From NCBI GenBank assembly GCA_902729315.2, contig LR746265.1, forward strand, positions 2,646,892 to 2,710,891: a DNA stretch of 64,000 nucleotides. Direction: 5' to 3'. The translations under genes and the position numbers were made by a program. The notes beneath the pieces are model-generated. The model was not told the DNA's origin, did no database searches, and saw only the letters and a list, made by a program, of their open reading frames with translations. This DNA is from Spirodela intermedia (Eukaryota > Streptophyta > Magnoliopsida > Alismatales > Araceae). Below are positions 36,401 through 47,500 of the stretch, piece after piece; the stretch's first letter is position 1; each line of letters opens with the position of its first letter.

Positions 36401-39400
36401 AACCAGTCGGACACTGGAGATCCGCAGTCTATTGATGTTAGTGTATTCTAATTCAATGTTTAATTTCCATGATGCTGTTTTCCGGTTATTTTGATTGTTC
36501 TAATTCTGGAATCTTATCTGTCACTCTTTCCGAACTTATCTATTTGCTTATTCGTAGTTTTTTTATCTGGGAGGGTTCGGTATTCCATTGCACGCCAATC
36601 GTAGGCAAAATGTTGTGTGATTTTCATGTTTATTTCGTTGTGATACTCATTCAATAGTTTGAACCAAGCGGACTCTATCCCAAGCCCGTGAGTCGCATTC
36701 AGTATGAATCCTCAGTCAGTGGTTTTTTTGACGTGAGATAATTTCAGATAAATTTTTCAAAAAACCAAAAATTGTTAAATATTTAGAATTTGCAAAATGT
36801 CAAATATAAGCATCCAGCACATCAACAGAAATGATGACACAGGATGCTGCGATCACACTGAAGTTAGTTTAAAGAATCTGAATATTTTTTTCCTTTTTCC
36901 AATTTTATGTGTGAAGGTATGATCTTTAAAACATGTTTCACTTTAAGAAAACATATTCTTGTTCGCTATTCATTTTTTTATATAGATTTTACTTTTCAAC
37001 GTTCAGCTATTTTCAGGCATTGATGTAATCAGTTGTTTGTTTGATGTTGTTGTTTGTTTGCATGTAAATTTTGGTGAAGACCCCTCAATCTCCCATTGTA
37101 CGAACTACTGCATATAGCAAATATTGCATCGATGATTACCCTATGGGGACAAATGCAATTGTTGCGGTTCTGGCATACTCAGGGTACAAGTTTTTTTATG
37201 ATTATTGTTTACCTTTTTTCATTGGATTATTTCACTAATTTTAGTGAAAACAAGGCAGAATGAATACAATGCCCATCTTTATTTTAATTTGAAACAGAAC
37301 TGATTTTATGTTTCACGTGGTTCTATGGTGTTCTCTAGTTATGACATGGAAGATGCTATGATCTTGAATAAATCATCTGTAGAACGTGGGCTCTGCCGTG
37401 GGCATATATATCAGGTATACTTATTTGAGCAATTTTTTTTTGTTATCCAACTTTAGAGCACTCGACAGGAGAGGTCGCCAACACTCAATGCTTTTTTCTA
37501 TTACATCATCTTATAGGTTAAATATCAGCGTTACCCAGTGATTTCTCTACTAGGTCCTTTCATCCAGAAGGTTCAATAATTCAGGAATATAATTTTAGCC
37601 ATTTCTTTAGGAAATTTCCTTGTGTATCAAATACTTAATCCACGTAGAAAACATTGTGCTAATATGTTCCAGAAAACATTGCATTTTCTGAATTCAAGTC
37701 AATGAATGTTGACTCTGTGATTAATATTCCTTCTAACGCCTTACATCATGTGAAATGTGCCTAGTAAAGACATCTTATGTTAAGGGCATATTCCCTAAGT
37801 GATGTCAAAGTTAAACTTCCATTGGACATTTCAATAAAGGCCTTCCTTGGTTGCCCATTTAGTTGATGAACTGTGGCATATCTTTGAATTGTACGATTTA
37901 ATCGTGGACAGATAGTGCTGTGGTTCTGATTTGCTGGAAACAAGGTCATCAAACCTGATCATGAGATTAGAACTCCAAACTCTTTCGTCCTGTGGGATTG
38001 GCCATCAAGGACTCTGTTATTACGTGATCTGGTTAGGAAGCGCATAGTGCATACAGTGGTTGTCATGAAATATTTAGCAGCAAAATGTCTAACGATCGCC
38101 ACTTTATGATGGAGATTTTTATAGGGAACACTTTATACAGACTCCTATAATTGGCTAACTCAGGTGAACTGCAATGAATTTAAAACGATCTTCTGTTTGG
38201 TGTTTGAAACCATTTCCAAGTGAGTTACTCATTTTGATATTACGAGGACGCGAACTTTTTTATCGTAACCCAAACTTTTCCGTTATCAAATGAACTAATG
38301 AAGGTGAAATTGCCAAGCTCAGTTCCGTCATTCCTGAATAAAGATGATTGAGTGTCCTTTTAGCTTTTTGTTGTGTGAAAATATTTCTATTCTTCTTTAT
38401 CCTGCCAATTAATCCCTTCACTTCTCTTTGTCTATTTGCAGACAGAAACCATTGACTTGACAAAGAAGAGTGATAAATCAGGCAAGGTTTTAGAAATCTT
38501 TGCCAAAAGTAATTGTCCGGACCAAAATAGTGAACTGGATGCAGATGGCCTTCCATATGTTGGTCAGGTTGGTCTACTTTTTGGTGTTTATATGTAGAAG
38601 TTGTCTTATAGATTACGTACTAAAAAATTGTCTTTTTACTTTGCAGATTATACATCCAACCAAGCCATTGTATAGCTCCTGTAATACACTAACCAATATA
38701 CCAAAGACAACTCCGATGAAGGGGTCAGAGCCTGCTTTTGTGGATTGTGTTTCCCTTGATGGTACAACCAAGAGTCATTTACAGAAGGTGAATATCTTCC
38801 CGTCCATAGAATATGAACCTCTCTCTTATATCTTGCACTCATATGTTTGTTTTGATGAAATACTATGCAAATTCTCGAGTTTCTTTCTTTCTTGGCTGAT
38901 AGCACAAGTTTTTGCGCTCGTTAATTTTCATGAACTGGAACATATGTAGACGCTTTAAAATTCTAGCACGTCCTGAAAATGCTCAAAATGCTCGAATTTA
39001 TACAAGTGAATCTCTGATTAAATATAAATATTGAAAAAGAGGGTGATATTTAAATTAAGATAAAGTAAGTGGATGATCATTGTTTTCCGTCGAGCTTTTT
39101 TCGGAGATCTTCATGATGCATAGTGTCTCGAGACCCTTGTATGGAAACCTCTTGCTTTCTCTTACCCTTTTGTTCTTTGCCATATCTTAGAGGTTTAAGA
39201 AGATAAGGGGGTGAAGTTTGTGAGAAATCATCTAAAGCTTTCAAGAGTTGCAAATGTATGAATACAGAAGCATGAGATAAGTTTCAATGGCAATTAATTA
39301 GGCTTCCAACGTTAAGGATCAGGCTAGAAATGTCAATGATGTTTTGAGGGCCACGGATGACCGTGATTTATAGCTTCACTTATGACTTAGAATGAGGTTT

Positions 39401-42400
39401 AAATCTGCTTTATCTCTACGACTTTCTCTATATTTGTGCTTCATAGCCCATATTATATTTTGGGCCCAATTCAAGGAAGCCCTGTCGATTGAAATTTATG
39501 TGGTTCCTCCAAGACATGTAGTGCTGACTTTTTGCCGATCAGGCATTTTCCCTTCTTGACTCTGTATTAGAAGATATCTCTATCGGTATAAGTATCAATC
39601 AGAAGCCATCAAATGCATTTCTGTGCGGGTTATAGAAAGACATGCGAACGGTACTGGCCTCGCTTCGCATGGCAAGTTTTGTTTTATATTATTTGCAATG
39701 ATCTATTCTGTACTGAGTTATTCAGTCGAATCTTTCATGGGTCATATATTATTGATGTGCAATGGCTTTCTTAGCATCATATTATGACGATTCTTTATGG
39801 GTCGATTCCCTCACTTTGCATGGTGCTTTTGAAGTATCGAGTTACACTGGGACATCTTCGTAATCTCGTTCCAAGTAGTGGCCAATTTCAGAAACTGTTC
39901 GATAGAGAAGGTGAAAACAAGTGGACATTGCGGGGAATCATTTATTGATAATATAATCCTATTCTGACGATGAAAAGGTGCTCTTGCCACTGGATGTTGG
40001 GACCTAGGTTATACTCTGTAGGTTCATTTGGAAAACATCTGATTTTCATTCAGAATAACTATGTGCATAATTTTTCGATAAACTTTAACCTTACCTTATC
40101 TTGGACTCTACAACTGAGTTTTTGATGACCTTTACTGTCAAATATACTGTTTTTTAGGTATATCACTAGCTATTATTTGTGGTGTTCTCTAAAATACTTG
40201 GATGTCATGAATAATAGTAACTTGGATTCAAGTTTCTATCATACTTATTTGATTTTTTGGGCAGGTAAATATTCGTCTTCGTCGCCCCAGAAATCCTGTT
40301 ATCGGTGACAAATTTAGCAGTAGACATGGACAAAAGGGTGTTTGCTCCCAACTATGGCCTGATATTGATATGCCATTCTCCGCTGTTACTGGGATGCGGC
40401 CTGATCTGATTATCAATCCCCATGCATTTCCTTCTAGGATGACCATCGGCATGCTTTTGGAATCTATTGCAGCTAAGGTACTATTGACCTTATCCACAGT
40501 TATTATTTCTGTTTGTATCTTTTTTTTCTTAATTTATGCACCAAGGGCCTCCATTCCTTGTTTTTTACATGTCTGCTCGATTTCTTCACTTCCTTTCAAG
40601 TTGCTTGTGGCTGTTGTCTTTGTCGCGGATGGTTAATTCTGACGGAGAAGAGGATCGAGTGTGCTTCTGTCTATAGAGATAGAGTTGGATGGGTGTTGAT
40701 AGACTGGGCGCTGGGGAAGTCGGGGATTAGTTAGTGCCTCTGCAAGTCCTATTCTGGCCGCCTTGACTGAACGCGTCTTTAGTTCTTTGAAAATGAACTT
40801 TTCCTTGTGCGCTAAGGGAAATCAAAATGTTTAGATCCATGGCTTACTCTTGAGAAAGAAGAAAGTAATCATCTGCGCCTCTCTGAGATTCGTAATTTGT
40901 GTGGTTGAAGTGTCTGAGATTCAATGACTTATGCATTACCATTGATGCTATCCTGATATCATCATCATCTTACGCATTTAGTGTATCATTTACTAGAATC
41001 TTTTATCCAGGCCAAGATGTGGGCTTTTATTTATTGATCCCGTGATAGTTTTGACCAAAATGTCTATGGAGGAATGCTTCCTTTAATGTTCATTTACGAA
41101 GCTCATCTGTTGTTTTATATCGATGATTGCATTTCAGTTGACTTCATGAACAAGGTCTATGCGTAGAAGCTGTTGTGGTAGGCATGCTTTTGAACTTTCC
41201 AAAGCAGGTTTATTTGGGCGGATGGGCTTACTTGGTCGGAATTCAAATTTATGCATAACACCCATCTGAAACATCGTCCTCTTACTAAAAGTGAAAACTG
41301 AAATAGAGATGCTCTTATGCAAGTGAGTGGCGCCTATTTTTCTCACAAGCAGTACCATTCATCGCCAGTTTTTCGCCCAATTGAAGTATGCCATGCCATA
41401 AAGTACTTGTCTAAACATTTGTCAATGGGTATTGTTCTTGCTTCCTCCAAGGTGTAGTTGGCATCATACTTCGCTAGGATCTTTGTATCTGATACTGTGA
41501 TTGGCCGTTCTAGTAGCGATTGTGATTTAGATAAGTGTCACAGGCCACCAAGTCCTTGAGGATCTTCCACTTCAATCCTGAGAAATCGCTGAACGATTTC
41601 ATCCGCATCTTTTGAGTGGCGAAATATACAATCATTGAATCTGTCTTATATCTTTCTGCAGGGGGGCAGCGCGCATGGGCAATTCGTTGATGCCACCCCC
41701 TTCTCCAGTTGCAGCAAGTCCGACGGAGATTCTCCATCTGAATCGGACTCCCTTCATGATTACCTCGGCCGGCTGCTGACCTCCAAAGGTTTCAACTATC
41801 ACGGGCTGGAGGTCATGTACAGCGGTGTCTTCGGCACGGAGCTGGCTTGTGAGATTTTCATCGGGCCCGTGTATTACCAGCGTCTCCGACACATGGTCTC
41901 CGACAAATTTCAGGTGAGACTCTGCAAATCCATCTTACCCATTTATTTTCCAGAGTTTTCACCATGGCGGGCAAGCCTGTCAGCCTGACCCAACCCTCTT
42001 CCTCCTACGTGGCTTTACTAAAACCAGAACAGCAGGGCCATGGTCTCTGCTGCAGCACTCGTAAAACCAGCAGTCTTTGTGGAAATTCATTCTTATGATT
42101 TTTATTTTTTTTGGGTATCTCCGCTACTGAACATGAATGTGGAACAAGTTTCCATCTTTCAGCATTTCTAGACTGCCCAGAGATCGATCCATGGCGGTGA
42201 CGGGCTACTTGCTATTTCAGGTTCGCTCCACGGGCACTGTCGACCAGATCACCAGGCAGCCCATCGGCGGAAGAAAGTGGGGAGGAGGGATCCGGTTCGG
42301 GGAGATGGAGCGGGACTCGCTTCTCGCCCATGGGACGGCGTATCTGCTCCACGATCGGCTCCACAGCTGCTCCGACTACCACATCGCCGACGTGTGCCGC

Positions 42401-42634
42401 CTCTGCGGCAGCATTCTCACGGCGACCACCATCCAGCGGCACAAGAGAGCCGTGAGGGAGATCAGCGGGCTTCCTCCGGCCAAAACCCCCAAGAGCTACA
42501 CCTGCCAGGCCTGCAAAACCAGCACCGGAATGGAGACGGTGGCCATGCCCTATGTTTTCAGATACTTGGCCGCCGAGCTGGCGGCGATGAACATCAGGGT
42601 TTCCCTAAACCTGAAGGATGGATCGAACATATGA
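18467..42634 (+). CDS. NRPA2: RNA polymerase I second-largest subunit (A135/RPA2)
   Basis: Beta-like catalytic subunit of the nucleolar polymerase that makes pre-rRNA. The 27 exons give 1191 residues with every phase consistent. Ends: 18467-18695, 18790-18872, 18975-19094, 19830-19906, 21252-21315, 21490-21560, 21917-21994, 22092-22137, 28622-28802, 28884-28936, 29042-29115, 29209-29326, 31532-31619, 32411-32523, 33261-33388, 33461-33540, 33996-34237, 34320-34484, 34583-34747, 36248-36322, 37080-37183, 37339-37414, 38442-38567, 38647-38787, 40265-40477, 41662-41913, 42221-42634. Diagnostic motifs: [20 protein letters not shown] (fork), [14 protein letters not shown] (about 785-798), [12 protein letters not shown] (about 913-924) and a C-terminal zinc site C1113, C1116, C1149, C1152. 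Pol I identity is supported by [11 protein letters not shown], LLMxxAKQTMGF-type context and the short C terminus. Intron 1 is AT-AC U12-type. Intron 8 holds an antisense retrotransposon. ATG 18467 is the first in frame; ATG 18485 is an alternative. Confidence 0.95.
18696..18789 (+). other. U12-type AT-AC intron (NRPA2 intron 1)
   Basis: The 94-nt intron begins ATATCCTTTTT, the U12 donor consensus, and ends GTAC. TTCCTTGAC at 18770-18778 matches the U12 branch site, with the branch A 12 nt before the intron end. No GT-AG pair restores the frame. Removing this segment joins LR to IWLGKPD in phase. It would need the minor spliceosome (U11/U12, U4atac/U6atac). Confidence 0.92.
19907..21251 (+). 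other. NRPA2 intron 4
   Basis: 1345-nt AT-rich U2-type intron. I see no gene, repeat family or RNA structure in it. Confidence 0.7.
22884..23288 (-). repeat. 3' LTR of the gypsy element
   Basis: 405 bp; pairs with 27668-28106 over its whole length apart from scattered substitutions and an internal tandem-repeat length difference. In element orientation (minus strand) this is the downstream LTR. Confidence 0.93.
23228..23671 (-). pseudogene. Integrase C terminus with chromodomain-like tail
   Basis: The readable segment has the integrase C-terminal motif [12 protein letters not shown] and, further on, [16 protein letters not shown], typical of the chromodomain that ends many plant chromovirus polyproteins. 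The frame continues into the 3' LTR. It is separated from the upstream integrase core by broken sequence (23680-24000). Confidence 0.8.
23289..23303 (-). other. Polypurine tract
   Basis: On the minus strand a run of seven G followed by AATAT directly precedes the 3' LTR. This is the position and composition expected for the plus-strand primer of an LTR element. Confidence 0.75.
24002..24751 (-). pseudogene. Integrase core fragment
   Basis: Shows the HHCC zinc region ([17 protein letters not shown], then CTVCQLNK) and the catalytic core with DFIEGLPKS and TVTDRGTIF. Where GQTEVVNR is usual and supplies the third catalytic acid, this copy reads GQTKVMNR. The enzyme is thus predicted inactive even apart from frame breaks. 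Confidence 0.85.
24852..25115 (-). pseudogene. RNase H fragment
   Basis: Carries [20 protein letters not shown] and the YDRELIAIV motif typical of gypsy RNase H. Isolated from neighbouring frames by stops and shifts. Confidence 0.85.
25334..26135 (-). pseudogene. Reverse transcriptase fragments
   Basis: Three pieces are readable. They are an N-terminal part with [15 protein letters not shown] (25935-26135), the palm with [15 protein letters not shown] (25550-25762) and the active-site segment [12 protein letters not shown] (25334-25540), where FxDD replaces the common YxDD. In-frame stops interrupt the domain between the pieces. Confidence 0.88.
26262..26591 (-). pseudogene. Aspartic protease fragment
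   Basis: The motif [11 protein letters not shown] is the gypsy-type aspartic protease active site, followed by DVTLGMQWL, usual for the retropepsin C-terminal part. Confidence 0.88.
27006..27640 (-). pseudogene. gag fragments
   Basis: Readable pieces include [11 protein letters not shown] and [10 protein letters not shown] with [10 protein letters not shown]-like sequence of the retrotransposon gag domain, preceded by a coiled-coil-like leader (about 27414-27619). Frame shifts separate them. I could not confirm a CCHC zinc knuckle in 26600-27000. Confidence 0.75.
27654..27666 (-). other. Primer-binding site, initiator tRNA-Met type
   Basis: On the minus strand TGGTATCAGAGCC starts 1 nt after the 5' LTR and is complementary to the 3' end of plant initiator tRNA-Met, the usual primer for this group. 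Confidence 0.88.
27668..28106 (-). repeat. 5' LTR of the gypsy element
   Basis: 439 bp; upstream LTR in element orientation. GGATATAAAG on the minus strand near 27905 is a plausible TATA box about 200 nt into the LTR. It has five imperfect copies of a roughly 15-bp CTTGCCATAACTGCT-like unit (about 27944-28022) where the other LTR has three. Confidence 0.93.
29327..31531 (+). other. NRPA2 intron 12
   Basis: 2205-nt intron. It contains poly-T and poly-A runs near 29790 and 29887 and an A/G-rich patch (30750-30850) but no recognisable gene or full repeat element. Confidence 0.6.
34748..36247 (+). other. NRPA2 intron 19
   Basis: 1500-nt AT-rich intron. The segment GAAGAGAGTTGAAAT occurs twice (about 35541 and 35728), suggesting a small internal duplication. 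Nothing else is recognised. Confidence 0.55.
38788..40264 (+). other. NRPA2 intron 24
   Basis: 1477-nt intron with no recognised element. Introns 20 (36323-37079), 22 (37415-38441) and 25 (40478-41661) are likewise long and featureless. Confidence 0.6.
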
Positions 42635-44571
42635 GGAGTCCAGACGTCACACAGATAACCATGGAAAAGATTTTTGGTAGAGGTAGATCAGTTGGAGGAA
42701 GGGTGTTCTGCGGATGATTAGGGTTTAGGCGATCCAGTGAAGATTTTTATTTTTTTTTCTCAATTCTTTTCTTCTGGAATGAGAGCGAAATTCATGTCTA
42801 TACGAGCTGTGTTTTATTAATCGATTTATTATCTATTTTTTTATTTTCACTCTCTCTCCAGTCTATTCTTTTTTTTTTCCAGAGAGGGTTTTATATTTGC
42901 TGAAATAAAAAATTAAGCAACTTATTCATTAATGGCAATTATCTTAGCCTAGCTTTTTCCAAATATGGGGTGCCCAGGATTGAACATAAAAATAATGAGG
43001 AAATTTGAATCTAACCCTGATTGGCAAGATTATAAATAAAATGTAATTTAAGGAATTTTTACTCTTTATCCTTTTTGTTCAGTTAATGAGGATGCATATA
43101 TATATATATATATCCAAACTGTTTAATGAGGATGTGAGGTAAAATTAAAAAATAACTGAGGACTGTTGTGTAATTGTTGCAACATAAACCCTTCTCTCCC
43201 GCTCGACAGACCGAGGCTCCTTGCCGCCGTCTCCACCTGCTGCCCGCTCGCTCCCGTTGGGTCGTGGCATCCCCTCCCTTTCTCTTCCTCTCCCCGCTGG
43301 TCACTTCCCGTCTTCCCCATCTACTTCCTTCGTTTGTCCCCCTCACTGATTCTGTGTGTGTGTGTGACTGCCGAGAGGGTGACTGGGTTCTCCGACGTAT
43401 CCGCCATCTGCAATCTCTCCCGGTATCTTCCCCCACTATATCTATGCAATAATAAATTTTGTACCGACTCTTTCTTGTTGCTAAGAGAAGCGGTTAAACT
43501 TTGGTATTCAAGAACGTTGCTCAAATGCCGAATGAACTGTTGTACCGTTGTGGATTATTTGAGTTTCGTTCGTTTCCAGATAAAGATAGTTGAGCATGAC
43601 GGTAAAACATGAACCTCTTAAAAATTGTCTAAATGCATTACTTCATCTGGAAAATTGTTAATTATCCCTTAAAAGGTGATCCAGACCTGTAATTAGAGTA
43701 TTTACTTGGATTGTTCAATTTTTGTCGTTGTTTGCACTTCAGGAGCCAACAGAACGGAAAGGAAGGAGCGAGTGGTGTAACGAGCGGCCATAGGCTGTGG
43801 AGGAAGTGAGGGTGTCGGGGTCGACGATGGTGGTAGACTTTCTATTATTTCTATAAAAAATTCAGTGCTCTTGGATTCGTCGTCTTGTTTAGACTTTGCT
43901 TCAAATGCTCCCTTTCTCTTCTTTCTTTCTTTTCTACCTGGTCTTCACTATCCGTTGTCTCATTTTTTTGGTCCTGTTTGTTTTCTATATGGAGAAACTA
44001 TCTTTTCTGGAGAATGATTGACTATAATTTAATCGTTAGCTAGAATTTTTCAGGCTCTGAAGTAGTCATTCAGCTTTGTAAAGGATGTCCATCTGAATTT
44101 ATCATTTTCAAGTTAGTGCATGTTAAAGTTAAAATTTATTCGAATTATTTTCATGAACAAGTACGTAGATGTATTCTTTGAATATTATTTCTGTCTAATG
44201 CTTGAATGCAATCCAAGTCAATAGAGTTTTGGCAGTTGGAAGACGATTAGTTGGAAATATTCCTGTAACTTGCGCATTTGGGGAAGTTTTTATTTTCTGT
44301 AGTTGGAACTGTTGCATCCTTACCATGCCAGAAGATTAATCGCATCACTTCAATATTCAAAGTTATCATCTTTGAGACTAATGGATGTGATCATCTTTTT
44401 GTGTTATATCTGCTAGAAAATTAAAAAAGCTTCCACCCATCCAAATCAAACCATGCCTGGTCTTCATGATTCAGGTTCTGTCTTAAACCACAGTTTTAAT
44501 TTCAATACTTTCGAAGTTTTGGTTTAAGAAATATTAACTCTGTCCTACTGTAATTTGCTTTCTGAGAATAG
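42635..44571. other. Spacer between NRPA2 and the Noc2-family gene
   Basis: Begins with the presumed NRPA2 3' UTR. It contains a TA microsatellite (about 43097-43112), a CT-rich stretch (43185-43440) and a TG run (about 43355-43366). The CT-rich part looks like a leader or promoter of the Noc2 gene. I could not find the expected basic first exon of Noc2 here. Confidence 0.5.
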
Positions 44572-47500
44572 ATAAAAATGATGGCACAACAGGAGGAAAC
44601 ATCCTGTCCTCCAAGAAGGCTGCTAAAGAGCATATGCAGCAGTTACAGAGACTTCAAGACAAGGTGATTTCTTCTGACTCTTCTTACCTCCTGTTTACGT
44701 TGTGAAGCAACATATTGCTCTTATTAATTCGGTCTGATTTGAAGTCATATTTGGGCCCAAGAGACAAAGAAAAATACTTTTCTTCTTCTCCTCTTCTCCC
44801 CTCGTCAAAGTTTAACCGTCCATAATGGTTACAATTTTTCAATGCTTTGTACTGTGATAGATTATGCTGTTCCCTCACAAGAATGGTCAGTGAGCAATTC
44901 ACAGCAAAAAGAGTGTCTAAGAAATCTAAGAGATCATGAATTTCTGAAGCTTTGTTTCGTAAACAACAAGAAGAGAAATTCTCAATTGCATATAATACCT
45001 TGGTGATCTAATTTACAATTTTTTTTTCTATTCTTAAAATTCGATGTTTTAATTGACTGCTGATTTGATGTAGACCCTAAGAACTCTGTCCCTGTGAATG
45101 TAGTTGATTTGCCCTTCTATGGACTTAGCTGCTCCCTATTTCTTTCATGACCACAAAGTTCATGCTTGAAATTTGTCCCTTTTTATAATATTTCGTTTCT
45201 TCTTAACGCTTTTCTGTTGATCTGAAAATTATCATTTTTTACCCTTCAGGATCCAGAATTTTATCAGTTTTTGAAAGATTACGACAAAGATCTCCTGGAA
45301 TTCAATGATGAAGATCTTGATGTGGGTAAATCTTATGTTTTTATGGTTGATTGCTTTCTATGAGTGATCTATGAAAATAATATGATCTGTTTTTCATTCT
45401 AATGGCAGGAGGAAGGGGAAACTGATATTGTGGAGATCGAATCTCAGGTACGAGCTTCCTTGGGCCCATATGAATTCCAATCATTGTTTCTCTACGTGGT
45501 TGAGGGGTAATGCCTTTTGTTCATTTTCATTTCAGGATGCTGAAACTGGCTTGGATGGAGACGAATCACAATATACTAAAGAAGTCGTGCCTAAGCCATC
45601 AGGAAAGGTCATTACAACTGCAATGGTTGATTCCTGGTGCACAGAAATTAAGGATCATAGACTTAGTGCCATACGTTCTTCATTACGGGCTTTCCGGGCT
45701 GCCTGCCACTATGGTGATGATGATTCCAGTGAAACCTCAAGATTGGATATTGTATCTAGCAGTGTTTTCAATAAAATAATGGTTCTCGTTCTCACTGAGA
45801 TGGATAAGGCACTTAGAGAACTATTGAAATTTCCTACCTCTGGAGGAAAGAGGGAAACTGTACTGGATCTCATGCATACTAAATTGTGGAAGAAATATGG
45901 CAACCTAGTGAAGTTATATCTTGGTAATACTCTCCATGTGTTGAATCAAATGACAGATGAAGAGATGATCTCATTTACTCTAAAACGAATTAAATGCTCA
46001 GCTGTATTCTTGGCTGCATTTCCAGTGCTTTTGAGGAAGTTTATCAAGGTACAGTGTCTACAGTACCTTATTATGGTGAAAGTTTTTTTTACTGATGCAT
46101 TATTTATTCTCTTGTGTAGAATATACCTCTGCATTCTATCTCATTCTTTATTGCATTTTGCAGGTTGCACTTCACTTCTGGGGTACTGGGGGAGGCGGTC
46201 TTCAAGTTGTGTCCTTTTTATTTTTGAGAGACGTGTGTGTTCGGCTTGGTACTGATTGTTTAGACGCCTGTCTAAGGGGTATGTATAAGGCTTATGTTAT
46301 GAACTGTAAAATTAAAGGGAAATATGCAAGTGCCTCTAAACTTCAACACATTCAGTTTCTTGGAAATTGTGTTGCTGAACTTTGTGGGGTGGATCTATCA
46401 AGTACATATCAGAATGCATTCATCTACATCCGCCAATTGGCAACCGTTCTACGGGGAACCCTCACTGAGAAGCCCAATGTAAATCTCAATGGAAAGAATA
46501 AAGGAAAATCTAGAAAGACGAGCACAACTGAAACTGGAAGCAAGGTAATTTCCACTCCTGATCTGTGAAAGTCAAAATAATGGTCGAAGAAAAATATTTG
46601 CATTTTTTTTCCTTCGTCAGATTCCTCCCACATTAAAATGGATTTCCGTCGAGAAAAATGTTGATAACAGATATGAGGAAAAGTAAGAAAATGTGTTTGC
46701 TCTTTTATCATGTAGTCCTGCTTATCTTTGTTTGCACTTGTGATGAACTTTTCACTGTGGCTTATTTATTAGCAGAGTTTATTGTGTGCCAATTAATCAC
46801 TTTGTCGTGGTTAGGGTCATATGAAGCCATAACCTTTTCATGCTGACACCTGGTATTTGCTGAGCTGGTTCCAAAACTGACATCAACAATATCCTGACCT
46901 TGGCATTTTAGTATGGATTAAATTTTAACACTTCTACGCAGTTTGCTGACAATAGTTATAGTGTTCCTTTGTTTGTAATGTTTCATACCGAAAGATATGC
47001 TAAGACTTTTTCTCATGAATTGGTTTCTTCATTGAAAGCTAAGTTTTCTGTATGTATAGGTTTTTGACGTGGTTCTATACTAATACTCGAGATCATTTTA
47101 TGTTGGAATTACGTTTCCCAACCTCGTTTATTGGAATGTGTGGGCGTTTGGATGTGCATGGACGCGGTGGGGTTTGTGTGCTTGGAAAGGGGGGCGTGTT
47201 TGTGTGTTGCATGGAGATGTAGAACGACTCTCCTAATAATGGACTAAACTTGAGCACAATCTTGTCTTCTCTAGTTGTTAACTACTCATGTGAGTATTAG
47301 ATGATTTTTTGTATTAATGCACGGTTAAAATGGAAGAATCCTAGCGCAGTTACGGGCTGCGATTCGTAGGGTATCAACAACGGAGTATGTCAACTTTGTT
47401 GGAGGCTGTTGGAGACGAGATTCCATTGCCTCTGCATATGTATTTCGAATTTAATTTATTCTTTTGGATTTCAAAACCCTAGAAATTTTGTACCCCTGTT

